From: JAMCUI01 sp964520615
Lineage (GTDB): Bacteria > Patescibacteriota > Microgenomatia > 2-02-FULL-39-11
Assembly: GCA_964520615.1 (NCBI GenBank)
Contig: CAZFNL010000082.1
Location: 1-5,149 of the forward strand
Direction: 5' to 3'
Length of the DNA: 5,149 nucleotides
The translations under genes were made by a program, and so were the position numbers. Shown here piece after piece: positions 1-4,973 of this stretch. How positions within the stretch are numbered: the first letter of the stretch is position 1; every line of letters starts with the position of its first letter. Under the pieces are notes generated by a model. It made no database searches. It worked only from the letters and a program-made list of their open reading frames with translations, and was not told where the DNA came from.

Positions 1-786
1 GGAAGAAATCGGCTTGTAAAGCTGTTTCGGCAAACCGGATAATTTATGGCCGAATATTGAGTTCAGGAAGATCAATTGAAATGCCAGGAATACGGATATC
101 CCCGCTCCCGCAAAAAGGTAAAGCCATCTTTTTTTCATGCCGGATTTTTTCAATACCACAAAACCAGCCATGCAGAATAAAATTAAAGCATAGCCGCTGC
201 GGGAGAAAGTCAATAAGATGCTAATGAGGAAAATTATAGTTATCAGACCCCACAGTCTTTCTTTATTCTTATTCCTGTCCGTCCCTGAATTTATAAATAA
301 AGCCAACGCGAGCGGTATGGCTATAAGTAGAAGACCGGACAGATGGTTGTGTCCGAATGTCGGAAAGTAGAGATTCATGCCGGACCGCGGTACGGGAAAG
401 ACCCGAAAAGGCAGAAAATAGGTCAGCGAAACTAAAGACAGAATTATTCCTACTGCGATCACACCATACAGAAAAATCAGCTTCACCTTTTCATTTTCCT
501 TTTTGTTCAGCCGTCTCAGGCTTAGAAAAATAATAAAATATGACAGGTATACCAACCATTGGGCAAAACTTCTTGCCGCTGACCAGGAAAAAATCGTGCT
601 TATGGAAGAAAAAAGGAGAAACAGGGCAAACAGGTATTCAGTTGCGTCAAAAATTATTTTCCTATTTATCAGACGGTAACCGACAAGTGCTGCGCTGATA
701 AGCAAAACCGCGAAACCGGATCCTTTTTCCGGTCCCTCAAGAAAAGGAAGGAGAAACATCAGAAAAAATCCGGCAGTCAGGATCAT
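1..786 (-). CDS. O-antigen ligase/polymerase-like membrane protein, 3' end missing at window edge
   Basis: Reading the minus strand from an ATG at 786-784 gives 262 codons without a stop up to base 1, so the C-terminal part lies outside the window; family members are usually about 400-450 aa. The protein is very hydrophobic, with candidate membrane helices near residues 3-15, 24-40, 50-66, 74-90, 102-124, 150-165, 179-194, 196-212 and 221-243. Two segments resemble the Wzy_C/O-antigen ligase family: TFGHNHLSGLL near residues 143-153, before a helix, and TFSRSGYA near 193-200. Such proteins join or polymerise lipid-linked glycans at the outer face of the cytoplasmic membrane. The start lies 9 nt after the stop of the DUF4330 gene, so the two are almost certainly co-transcribed. 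The ribosome binding site is weak (GAAG). A ligase and a polymerase cannot be told apart here, and the large periplasmic loop is not visible. Confidence 0.8.
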   Translation of the reverse strand, partial: MILTAGFFLMFLLPFLEGPEKGSGFAVLLISAALVGYRLINRKIIFDATEYLFALFLLFSSISTIFSWSAARSFAQWLVYLSYFIIFLSLRRLNKKENEKVKLIFLYGVIAVGIILSLVSLTYFLPFRVFPVPRSGMNLYFPTFGHNHLSGLLLIAIPLALALFINSGTDRNKNKERLWGLITIIFLISILLTFSRSGYALILFCMAGFVVLKKSGMKKRWLYLFAGAGISVFLAFQLIFLNSIFGHKLSGLPKQLYKPISS

Positions 787-795
787 AACTTCTTT

Positions 796-1638
796 TCAGC
801 GTTTGACTTCTTTTATGGAGGTTACGGTATAACTCAGGGACATGTCGGGAAAAGGGAGATATACTGGTTCATTTACTTTGACATCCTGTGTCCTGGCAAA
901 ATAATATGTCCCATATTCCTTTTCGGCTTTAATCTCTACAGCAATATCAAGGTCAACTGTCGAACTGCCGTATGTCAAAGTCTGCTGGTTGGTAATGGGA
1001 TTATATTCCACATTCCCTGCTCCCGAAGACGGCGTCTGGTTCTTGCCGGTAATCCTGGCAACTATATTGTGATTGCTGTCATATATAGAGTCGCCGATAT
1101 TGATACTGTCGGCTACAGTCCTGTCCACCGCTTTTCTTACTATGTGAATAAGAAGCATGACGTTGTTTTTTACCGGTTTAGTCTCGCCTACATAGGTAAT
1201 CTGTCCGTACGTCTCAACTCTGGGCAATGAGAGATCGATAAGCGAACCGACAGAAAGCGGTTTGTTATCAAAAAGGAAAACTCCTGACCTGTCGTAAACA
1301 GCATTTACCAGAAGCAGAAGGTCAACTACTCTTCCGTAATTCAGGGTCTCATAACTGTCTTTTTGTACGACAGTGGCTTTTACTCCGCCAAATGGGCTCA
1401 GCTCACGGTACCCGACAGAAACAGCCTTATCCACCCAGTAGGGGACACCAAAGAATGGTGTGGTTGAGGATATCATCATTGTCTGGGAAGGTACGAGAAG
1501 CACTGAGATATAGACGCTTCTTCCGCTTCGCTCCCGGTGATAAAAATAGTAGAAGGCGGAAAATGCCAGAAGGAATAAAACTGCCAAAATGAAAAAATTC
1601 CATCGGGAATATTTTTTAAATACTGTTTTCCATCCCAT
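796..1638 (-). CDS. DUF4330-type membrane-anchored protein
   Basis: This 280-aa protein has a short basic N-terminus, one membrane helix at about residues 13-33 (start of segment WNFFILAVLF) and a long soluble part that should face outside the cytoplasmic membrane. The soluble part is rich in beta strands and reads as two similar halves. Each holds a barrel-like segment of the type 'vGs.i.l...y.qitYVG' (near residues 125-150) or 'iGDsIyD...ivarItG' (near 180-198). This layout matches my memory of the DUF4330 family, whose function is unknown and which often sits beside polysaccharide polymerases and exporters. It is the first gene of the minus-strand operon and is followed 9 nt later by the O-antigen ligase-like gene, suggesting an accessory role in polysaccharide assembly or export. 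The ATG at 1638 is chosen because a minus-strand promoter lies directly before it. No catalytic motif is visible. The family assignment is moderate. Confidence 0.65.
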   Translation of the reverse strand: MGWKTVFKKYSRWNFFILAVLFLLAFSAFYYFYHRERSGRSVYISVLLVPSQTMMISSTTPFFGVPYWVDKAVSVGYRELSPFGGVKATVVQKDSYETLNYGRVVDLLLLVNAVYDRSGVFLFDNKPLSVGSLIDLSLPRVETYGQITYVGETKPVKNNVMLLIHIVRKAVDRTVADSINIGDSIYDSNHNIVARITGKNQTPSSGAGNVEYNPITNQQTLTYGSSTVDLDIAVEIKAEKEYGTYYFARTQDVKVNEPVYLPFPDMSLSYTVTSIKEVKR

Positions 1639-1644
1639 AACCGG

Positions 1645-1673
1645 ATATTAACCCAATCTGGTATAATATTCAA
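1645..1673 (-). promoter_or_regulatory. Predicted promoter of the DUF4330/O-antigen ligase operon
   Basis: On the minus strand, a TTGAAT box (1673-1668) is followed by a 17-nt spacer and a TAATAT box (1650-1645). Only 6 nt separate the -10 box from the ATG at 1638, which puts the likely transcription start at or within a base or two of the start codon. There is no Shine-Dalgarno sequence. It overlaps the plus-strand promoter of the PqqD-like gene. Confidence 0.5.
1659..1667 (+). promoter_or_regulatory. Extended -10 promoter (TGGTATAAT) of the PqqD-like gene
   Basis: TGGTATAAT is a perfect extended -10 element (TGn plus TATAAT at 1662-1667). No good -35 box is present 16-18 nt upstream, as is usual for extended -10 promoters. 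The last base of the hexamer is 10 nt before the ATG at 1678, predicting a leader of only about 3-4 nt and no room for a Shine-Dalgarno sequence. Confidence 0.6.
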
Positions 1674-1677
1674 CAGC

Positions 1678-1965
1678 ATGAAAAGTCAGAAAACTGCCGG
1701 TCCTTTCAAAATAAATAAGGGGTTTATCATCCAGAAACTGGAAGAAAAGACAGTCATTTTTGACGGAGAAAAATCAACGCTTTATACATTCAACGCTACC
1801 GCATCATTTCTCTTCCAGAAACTGAAATCAGGATATAATAGAAATAGAATAATCGCTCTTATGGTAAAAAAATACGGAATTAGTGATAAAAAGGCTCGTA
1901 ATCATCTCGATACTTTTCTAAAAAATCTTTTCGAGAAGAAAATCATTACCCAAAAAACTGAGTAA
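1678..1965 (+). CDS. PqqD-like (RRE-fold) small protein
   Basis: The 95-aa product has the full length and pattern of the PqqD family. Residues about 15-40 form beta strands with the segment IIQKLEEKTVIFDGE followed by 'tLYTFNATASFLFQKL' (38-49), matching the family signature 'g.ly.LN.ta..iw..L'. Helices then follow (RNRIIALMVKKYG and HLDTFLKNLFEKKII). PqqD proteins are winged-helix peptide-binding domains. In PQQ and RiPP pathways they present a precursor peptide to a modifying enzyme, and stand-alone paralogues occur in exopolysaccharide-linked loci. No radical SAM enzyme or precursor peptide is visible here, so the partner is unknown. The gene starts 39 bp from the divergent DUF4330 gene. 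Its last 64 bp overlap, on the opposite strand, the end of the peptidase-nucleotidyltransferase gene, the likeliest functional partner. The start is supported by the promoter just upstream. Confidence 0.8.
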   Translation: MKSQKTAGPFKINKGFIIQKLEEKTVIFDGEKSTLYTFNATASFLFQKLKSGYNRNRIIALMVKKYGISDKKARNHLDTFLKNLFEKKIITQKTE

Positions 1966-3191
1966 ATTACTTCTAAGTTAGATATAACTAATAATTTCCT
2001 CAGTATAGGAGTATGTGAAAGAAAGAATAAATTTTTGAATTTGTTCACTCCTGCAGATATTCTTGATTCATCATTAAAGATTTTTGCATTTATAATATTT
2101 TTTTGTATATACCTAAATTTATACCCATCAGGTTTAATAGAACTGAAGAATGTTTCAGGGATTGTTGTATTAAAATATTTTTTTGCGAGAGAAAAAACAG
2201 GATAAACAAAATTCTGTAATCTGTACTTTGTTATTTTCTTACTCATATTATTCCAAATATTTTTTTCTTTATTCCTGACCACTGATTCTTTATCCGCTTT
2301 TAAAACCTTATTTATTACCTTATCTATTAATTCAAGTCTAAAAGCTCCCCTGAAATTATGATGGTAAAAATGGAGACTAAGATAAATTATCATCCATTCA
2401 TTCGATAATATTGGAAACTTTATTTTCTGTATACTGATGTATTGTTTGGTTATGATAAATTCGTTCATCATACTCTCCAAATATCTCTGGGAATATAATT
2501 CGTCTAATCTGCCTAGCTGACTAAAAAGAAATCCTGCTTCAAGATGTACATCCAGACTTATAGTAATAGATCCTGTTGTTTTATAATAAAGCACTTCTGT
2601 CTCTTTATTTTTCAATATTTTGTGCAGTGTAGAAAGTGAAGTCTCAGCCTGACTGAAACCATCTTTCTCAAGAATATTCAACGTTTCTTTCCAACTTTTC
2701 TTATCAATAAGAATATCCGTATCTGCGTAAATTCTTTTTGGATGGGATTTTTCTATATAAAGATGAAGCGGTAATCCTTTAAGATAAAGGAAATTTATTT
2801 TTCCTTTTTCAAATTTCCGGTTAAGTTTCACTAATTCCTCAAAATAATAACTTGATTGCAAAAGGTAAAGACTGTCCAGATGGATAATTCTACCCTGCCT
2901 TTTAAACTGATAAACACTGCCTACTATCTGTCGATTGTATATTTTGCCATCGGATTCCATATTATTATCGCCTTTTGTGACAACATAATTTCCTTTTTTA
3001 TAAATTACTCTATGAATAAAAATCCTGTTACTTTTAATTGCAATAACCACATCATTGATTTTTAATCTCCCAAATCGTATTTTCCTGTAATAGACTGTGT
3101 CCCCTGGCCAAAGAAGGGGCAACATGCTTATACCTTCAGCCTGCAGTGAAAAACTGGATTTTTTTTTCAGCAGAGTAATAATGTGTTTCAT
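1902..3191 (-). CDS. S26-like signal peptidase domain fused to NTP_transf_5-type nucleotidyltransferase
   Basis: The 429-aa protein has two parts. Residues about 12-98 resemble S24/S26 signal peptidases. EGISMLPLLWPGD carries the nucleophile candidate Ser22, FIHRVI carries His60 where bacterial type I enzymes have Lys and archaeal/ER-type enzymes have His, and KGDNNMESD (73-81) is the last conserved box. There is no N-terminal membrane anchor. Residues about 120-300 resemble the uncharacterised nucleotidyltransferase family NTP_transf_5. LYLKGLPLHLY (135-145) is followed by the metal-binding pair in ADTDILID (Asp157, Asp159), a third candidate acid in SLDVHLEAG (Asp214), and a helical segment (WMIIYLSLHFYHH, 266-278). 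The C-terminal 100 residues are lysine-rich and end in a hydrophobic helix (about 400-421) that could sit in a membrane. The two families usually occur as separate neighbouring genes; here they are one reading frame. The substrate is unknown. The start is supported by a promoter 7 nt upstream. Confidence 0.8.
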   Translation of the reverse strand: MKHIITLLKKKSSFSLQAEGISMLPLLWPGDTVYYRKIRFGRLKINDVVIAIKSNRIFIHRVIYKKGNYVVTKGDNNMESDGKIYNRQIVGSVYQFKRQGRIIHLDSLYLLQSSYYFEELVKLNRKFEKGKINFLYLKGLPLHLYIEKSHPKRIYADTDILIDKKSWKETLNILEKDGFSQAETSLSTLHKILKNKETEVLYYKTTGSITISLDVHLEAGFLFSQLGRLDELYSQRYLESMMNEFIITKQYISIQKIKFPILSNEWMIIYLSLHFYHHNFRGAFRLELIDKVINKVLKADKESVVRNKEKNIWNNMSKKITKYRLQNFVYPVFSLAKKYFNTTIPETFFSSIKPDGYKFRYIQKNIINAKIFNDESRISAGVNKFKNLFFLSHTPILRKLLVISNLEVIYSVFWVMIFFSKRFFRKVSR

Positions 3192-3198
3192 CCTGCCA

Positions 3199-3207
3199 AT
3201 TTTAACA
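3199..3207 (-). promoter_or_regulatory. Extended -10 promoter (TGTTAAAAT) of the peptidase-nucleotidyltransferase gene
   Basis: On the minus strand, TG (3207-3206), one base, then TAAAAT (3204-3199) form an extended -10 element matching five of six hexamer bases. Seven nt separate it from the ATG at 3191, so transcription should start at about the start codon. No convincing -35 box is present and there is no Shine-Dalgarno sequence. Confidence 0.5.
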
Positions 3208-3379
3208 TTTCAACAGAAATCGAATATACCTTAGAATAGTCCATGATGGTAGAGACCTTCTTCAATTATGTTCCTACCACTTTTTATGCCTAAATCCTGG
3301 CTAAATCTACCACCGATTTCATAATATACCCCCCTACAAAATATACTCCACAAACCACGCAATGTTTCCGTAAATATCC

Positions 3380-3407
3380 GACAGTCCATGTAAAATATGG
3401 ACATGTC
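3380..3407. repeat. Imperfect inverted repeat (10-bp stem with one bulge)
   Basis: GACAGTCCAT (3380-3389) pairs with ATGGAC-a-TGTC (3397-3407), leaving A3403 bulged and a 7-nt loop. No T-run follows on either strand, so it is not a typical rho-independent terminator. It lies just downstream of the minus-strand TATAAT at 3426-3421, where an operator or 5' leader hairpin would be expected. Confidence 0.5.
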
Positions 3408-3427
3408 AAACTTAACTCTCATTATAC

Positions 3428-3450
3428 TGTACCCCATAAACTGGACCACC
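3428..3450 (+). repeat. Left terminal inverted repeat of element A
   Basis: The end reads TGTACCCCATAAACTGGACC and begins with the TG dinucleotide typical of IS3-family ends. Its bases 3429-3446 match the inverse of the right end of element B (4956-4973) at 13 of 18 positions, showing that the two elements are related. The IS A right-hand partner is absent. Confidence 0.65.
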
Positions 3451-3467
3451 TGCTAAGATAGAATTCT

Positions 3468-3761
3468 ATGGAAAAAAATATCAAGCGGGTCCACACACCG
3501 GAGTTTAAAACCCAGGTTGTTTTGGAACTCCTAAAACAGCATGAAACAATGGTACAGATTTGCAGCAGGTTTTCAATCCATCCGACTCAAGCCGGACGCT
3601 GGCGGGAAATTGCTTTAGCAAAATTGAAAAACAGTTTTAGCGGTATAAGCATTGATCAGCAACTGAAGGCAAAGGATTTTTTAATATATGAACTCTATAA
3701 ACAGATCGGACACTTAAAGGTGAGTCTGGACTGGTTAAAAAAAGCTTGGACTTGTCGTTGA
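3468..3761 (+). CDS. IS3-family transposase OrfA (element A)
   Basis: The 97-aa product is the DNA-binding subunit of an IS3-type transposase. Residues about 9-50 form the helix-turn-helix (HTPEFKTQVVLELLK, then VQICSRFSIHPTQAGRW), close to the usual 'spEfK..valeal.....i.ela..~gvhp.qi..Wk' pattern. Residues about 72-91 form a leucine-zipper-like segment (LIYELYKQIGHLKVSLDWLKK), the region that joins OrfA to OrfB. The frame ends in ACTTGTCGTTGA a few codons after the slippage site, as expected for the unshifted product. Only a weak AG-rich site precedes the start. Without its own OrfB the protein could at most act as a repressor or dimerise with related OrfA proteins. Confidence 0.8.
   Translation: MEKNIKRVHTPEFKTQVVLELLKQHETMVQICSRFSIHPTQAGRWREIALAKLKNSFSGISIDQQLKAKDFLIYELYKQIGHLKVSLDWLKKAWTCR
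3737..3743 (+). promoter_or_regulatory. A7G programmed -1 frameshift site (element A)
   Basis: Seven A bases read as TT(A AAA AAA) in the orfA frame and are followed by G. Slipping back one base continues into AGC TTG GAC, which encodes the expected start of OrfB. A-run slippage is the standard way IS3 elements make the OrfAB fusion. Confidence 0.65.
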
Positions 3762-3817
3762 GTCATAAACTGACGCTGATTGACAAGGGACATCGCGAAT
3801 GGGCAGGTACCCAATAA
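3743..3817 (+). pseudogene. Truncated OrfB start of element A
   Basis: After the -1 shift the frame reads SLDLSLSHKLTLIDKGHREW, matching the first residues of IS3-type OrfB just before the usual 'RQCELLG.SRS.LYY' helix-turn-helix. It then runs into the left end of element B, where a TAA at 3815-3817 stops it. The whole integrase domain is missing. Confidence 0.7.
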
Positions 3818-3824
3818 ACTAGAC
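3807..3824 (+). repeat. Left terminal inverted repeat of element B
   Basis: GTACCCAATAAACTAGAC matches the inverse of 4956-4973 at 13 of 18 positions, with identical GTACCC and TAGAC blocks at the two ends of the repeat. It also contains the TAA that ends the orfB remnant of element A. Confidence 0.65.
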
Positions 3825-3853
3825 ATATATTCTTAACCTGTATACGCTAAAAA

Positions 3854-3861
3854 AGAAAGGA
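3854..3861 (+). promoter_or_regulatory. Ribosome binding site of element B orfA
   Basis: AGAAAGGA lies 9 nt before the ATG at 3871 and decides this start. Its presence contrasts with the host genes of the window, which have none. Confidence 0.5.
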
Positions 3862-3870
3862 TATAAGTCT

Positions 3871-4134
3871 ATGGGCGGATTTAAAGTAATTCCAAAAGAG
3901 ATAAGAGATCAGGTTTTAACCCGGATTAAAAATGATGGTATTCCCGTCTCCCAGGCAGCCAAGGAACACGGAGTCAACCCAAAAACGGTATATAACTGGC
4001 TGCGCGGTACCGCTACAGCTAATCCCAATATTCTGGAAATTTCCCGGCTTAAGCGGGAAAACAAGGAACTCAAAGAGATTATTGGTCATATTACCCACGA
4101 ACTGCATAAACAGAAAAAAAATCAGGGTTATTAA
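3871..4134 (+). CDS. IS3-family transposase OrfA (element B)
   Basis: The 87-aa product has an N-terminal helix-turn-helix (about residues 6-46: VIPKEIRDQVLTRIKNDGI, then VSQAAKEHGVNPKTVYNWLRG). A leucine-zipper segment follows (about 57-83: ISRLKRENKELKEIIGHI and beyond). It binds the terminal repeats and pairs with OrfB. It differs clearly in sequence from the OrfA of element A, so A and B are not copies of one element. The gene ends in an A8 run (4113-4120) and a TAA, 7 nt before the first ATG of orfB. Relative to orfA, orfB is in the +1 (or -2) frame, not the usual -1 frame. Either orfB is started separately or the fusion frame has been lost. Confidence 0.8.
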   Translation: MGGFKVIPKEIRDQVLTRIKNDGIPVSQAAKEHGVNPKTVYNWLRGTATANPNILEISRLKRENKELKEIIGHITHELHKQKKNQGY

Positions 4135-4141
4135 TACATCT

Positions 4142-4261
4142 ATGGCATGTAAACTGAATAAAACCAAAAGAGCAAAAGACCTGGGAGTTTCCCGCTCATC
4201 ACTTTATTACAAACACAAACGGGATGTTCTTGACCTGAAAGAAAATGAAGGGAATGATTGA
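4142..4261 (+). pseudogene. N-terminal piece of element B OrfB, cut off by a frameshift
   Basis: From the ATG at 4142 the frame encodes 39 residues. They include KRAKDLGVSRSSLYYKHKRD, the helix-turn-helix that begins IS3-type OrfB proteins. It runs to a TGA at 4259-4261. Removing one G from the GGG near 4250-4252 would join it to the catalytic frame as ...KENEGMIESVLKDH, which is what the family normally has here. No good ribosome binding site precedes the ATG; translational coupling to orfA, ending 7 nt upstream, would be the usual route. Confidence 0.65.
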
Positions 4262-4961
4262 AAGTGTACTGAAAGACCATCACAGTTATGGCCATAAACG
4301 AATAGCCATGGAACTCAAACTCAATAAAAAGAGAATTCTAAGAGTGATGAAAAAATATGGTTTGAAACCCTACAGAAGAAGAGTAAAAAGACCGGTGAAA
4401 AAGGATGACATGAATAAACCGGCAGTAGCTTATCCCAATCTGATCAAAAACATCTGCCCCATACGGCCTAACATCATCTGGGCCACTGATTTTACCTACT
4501 TGTCATCTAACGGGACATTTCTTTATCTGGCCACGATTATGGATCTGTTTACCCGGGAGATTATCGGCTGGAATATCTCCTCCTGCCATAACAAGGAATT
4601 GGTTATTGGAGCTTTAAATCATGCATATATGAGGTCAAAGGCAATACCGCTATATGTTCACTCCGATCAGGGCAGCGAATACGACAGTGAGGCGTTTATT
4701 CATCTCGTACAACTTCATGGGAGTAAAGTATCCATGAGTAAAAAACAGTCACCTTGGGAGAATGGGTTTCAGGAATCATTTTATGCTCAGTTTAAAGTAG
4801 ATCTGGGATTTCTCTCCCGGTTTGAATCTGTAGAGGAACTAATTGAAGGAATTTATCAAACAATTCATTATTACAATCATGATAGGATACATACCAGCTT
4901 AAAAATGTCACCGGTGTTATTTAAACAAAAACTTGCGGATCGTTTAAGAATAACTGTCTAA
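4245..4961 (+). CDS. IS3-family transposase OrfB catalytic part (element B)
   Basis: This 238-aa frame carries the DDE integrase core that cuts and joins DNA. It starts with the HTH_21-like segment (HHSYGHKRIAMELKLNKKRI, residues 12-31). The catalytic residues follow: Asp82 in WATDFTYL, Asp141 in VHSDQGSEY and Glu177 in NGFQESFYAQFK, with Lys184 seven residues later. The second and third acids are separated by 35 residues, the DD(35)E spacing of the family, and the C-terminal YYNHDRIHTSLKMSPV block is intact. It lacks the proper N-terminus, which lies in another frame (4142-4261). The ATG at 4245 overlaps that frame by 17 bp and could allow re-initiation, but no ribosome binding site is clear. 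The stop codon lies inside the right terminal repeat. The transposase is probably inactive or poorly made. Confidence 0.85.
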   Translation: MKGMIESVLKDHHSYGHKRIAMELKLNKKRILRVMKKYGLKPYRRRVKRPVKKDDMNKPAVAYPNLIKNICPIRPNIIWATDFTYLSSNGTFLYLATIMDLFTREIIGWNISSCHNKELVIGALNHAYMRSKAIPLYVHSDQGSEYDSEAFIHLVQLHGSKVSMSKKQSPWENGFQESFYAQFKVDLGFLSRFESVEELIEGIYQTIHYYNHDRIHTSLKMSPVLFKQKLADRLRITV

Positions 4962-4973
4962 AGAATGGGGTAC
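4956..4973 (-). repeat. Right terminal inverted repeat of element B
   Basis: GTCTAAAGAATGGGGTAC is the inverted partner of 3807-3824 and includes the orfB stop codon (TAA, 4959-4961). TTGACA follows immediately at 4974-4979 and may belong to the true element end. Confidence 0.65.

Larger units (their letters stand above)
3192..3427. other. Non-coding stretch between the peptidase gene and IS element A
   Basis: These 236 bp hold the promoter near 3199-3207 and a hairpin at 3380-3407. A consensus TATAAT is present on the minus strand at 3426-3421, directly beside the IS end. A minus-strand open frame ends at 3231-3233, leaving 39 nt before the peptidase start; without the part contributed by the IS end it would begin near 3420 and encode about 63 residues. 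It has no ribosome binding site and no family I recognise, so I do not call it a gene. Nothing else is evident. Confidence 0.5.
3428..3806 (+). mobile_element. IS element A: left-end remnant of an IS3-family element
   Basis: The fragment starts with a terminal repeat (3428-3450) and contains a complete orfA, an A7 slippage site and roughly the first 20 codons of orfB. It then stops where the left end of element B begins. No right end of element A and no catalytic domain belonging to it is present in the window, so it cannot move on its own. The orfA coding pattern and the frameshift arrangement are typical of the IS3 family. Confidence 0.75.
3807..4973 (+). mobile_element. IS element B: nearly complete IS3-family element with frameshifted orfB
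   Basis: The unit is bounded by related terminal repeats (3807-3824 and 4956-4973) and contains orfA (3871-4134) and a split orfB (4142-4961), giving about 1.17 kb, normal for the family. Both ends and all three catalytic acids are present, so the only visible defect is the frame break near 4250. The exact ends are uncertain: the right end may extend to TTGACA (4979) and the left to TGGGCAG (from 3800), which would give TG...CA termini. The left flank is element A and the right flank is a different element; no target duplication of 3-5 bp is visible for either choice of ends. Confidence 0.75.

Noticed and set aside
1392..1592. Plus-strand open frame of 66 codons
   Set aside because: It lies inside the DUF4330 gene on the opposite strand, has no ribosome binding site or promoter and resembles no family.
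1476..1679. Minus-strand open frame of 67 codons
   Set aside because: It is another frame of the start of the DUF4330 gene, and its ATG lies upstream of the predicted promoter.
1957..2004. Inverted repeats after the PqqD-like stop (ACTGAG/CTCAGT and AGTTA-GATA-TAACT) as a terminator
   Set aside because: The stems are 5-6 bp and A+T-rich, the outer one has a 36-nt loop, there is no T-run, and the region codes for the opposite-strand gene.
2856..3065. Plus-strand open frame of 69 codons
   Set aside because: It is antisense to the peptidase-nucleotidyltransferase gene; its composition only reflects the reverse of that coding sequence.
3231..3449. Minus-strand open frame of 72 codons
   Set aside because: Its first residues (MVQFMGY) come from the terminal repeat of element A, so the frame as a whole cannot be an original gene. 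There is no ribosome binding site. The part from about 3420 down is mentioned as a weak possibility only.
3916..4167. Minus-strand open frame of 83 codons
   Set aside because: It is the reverse of the element B orfA gene, with no start signal.
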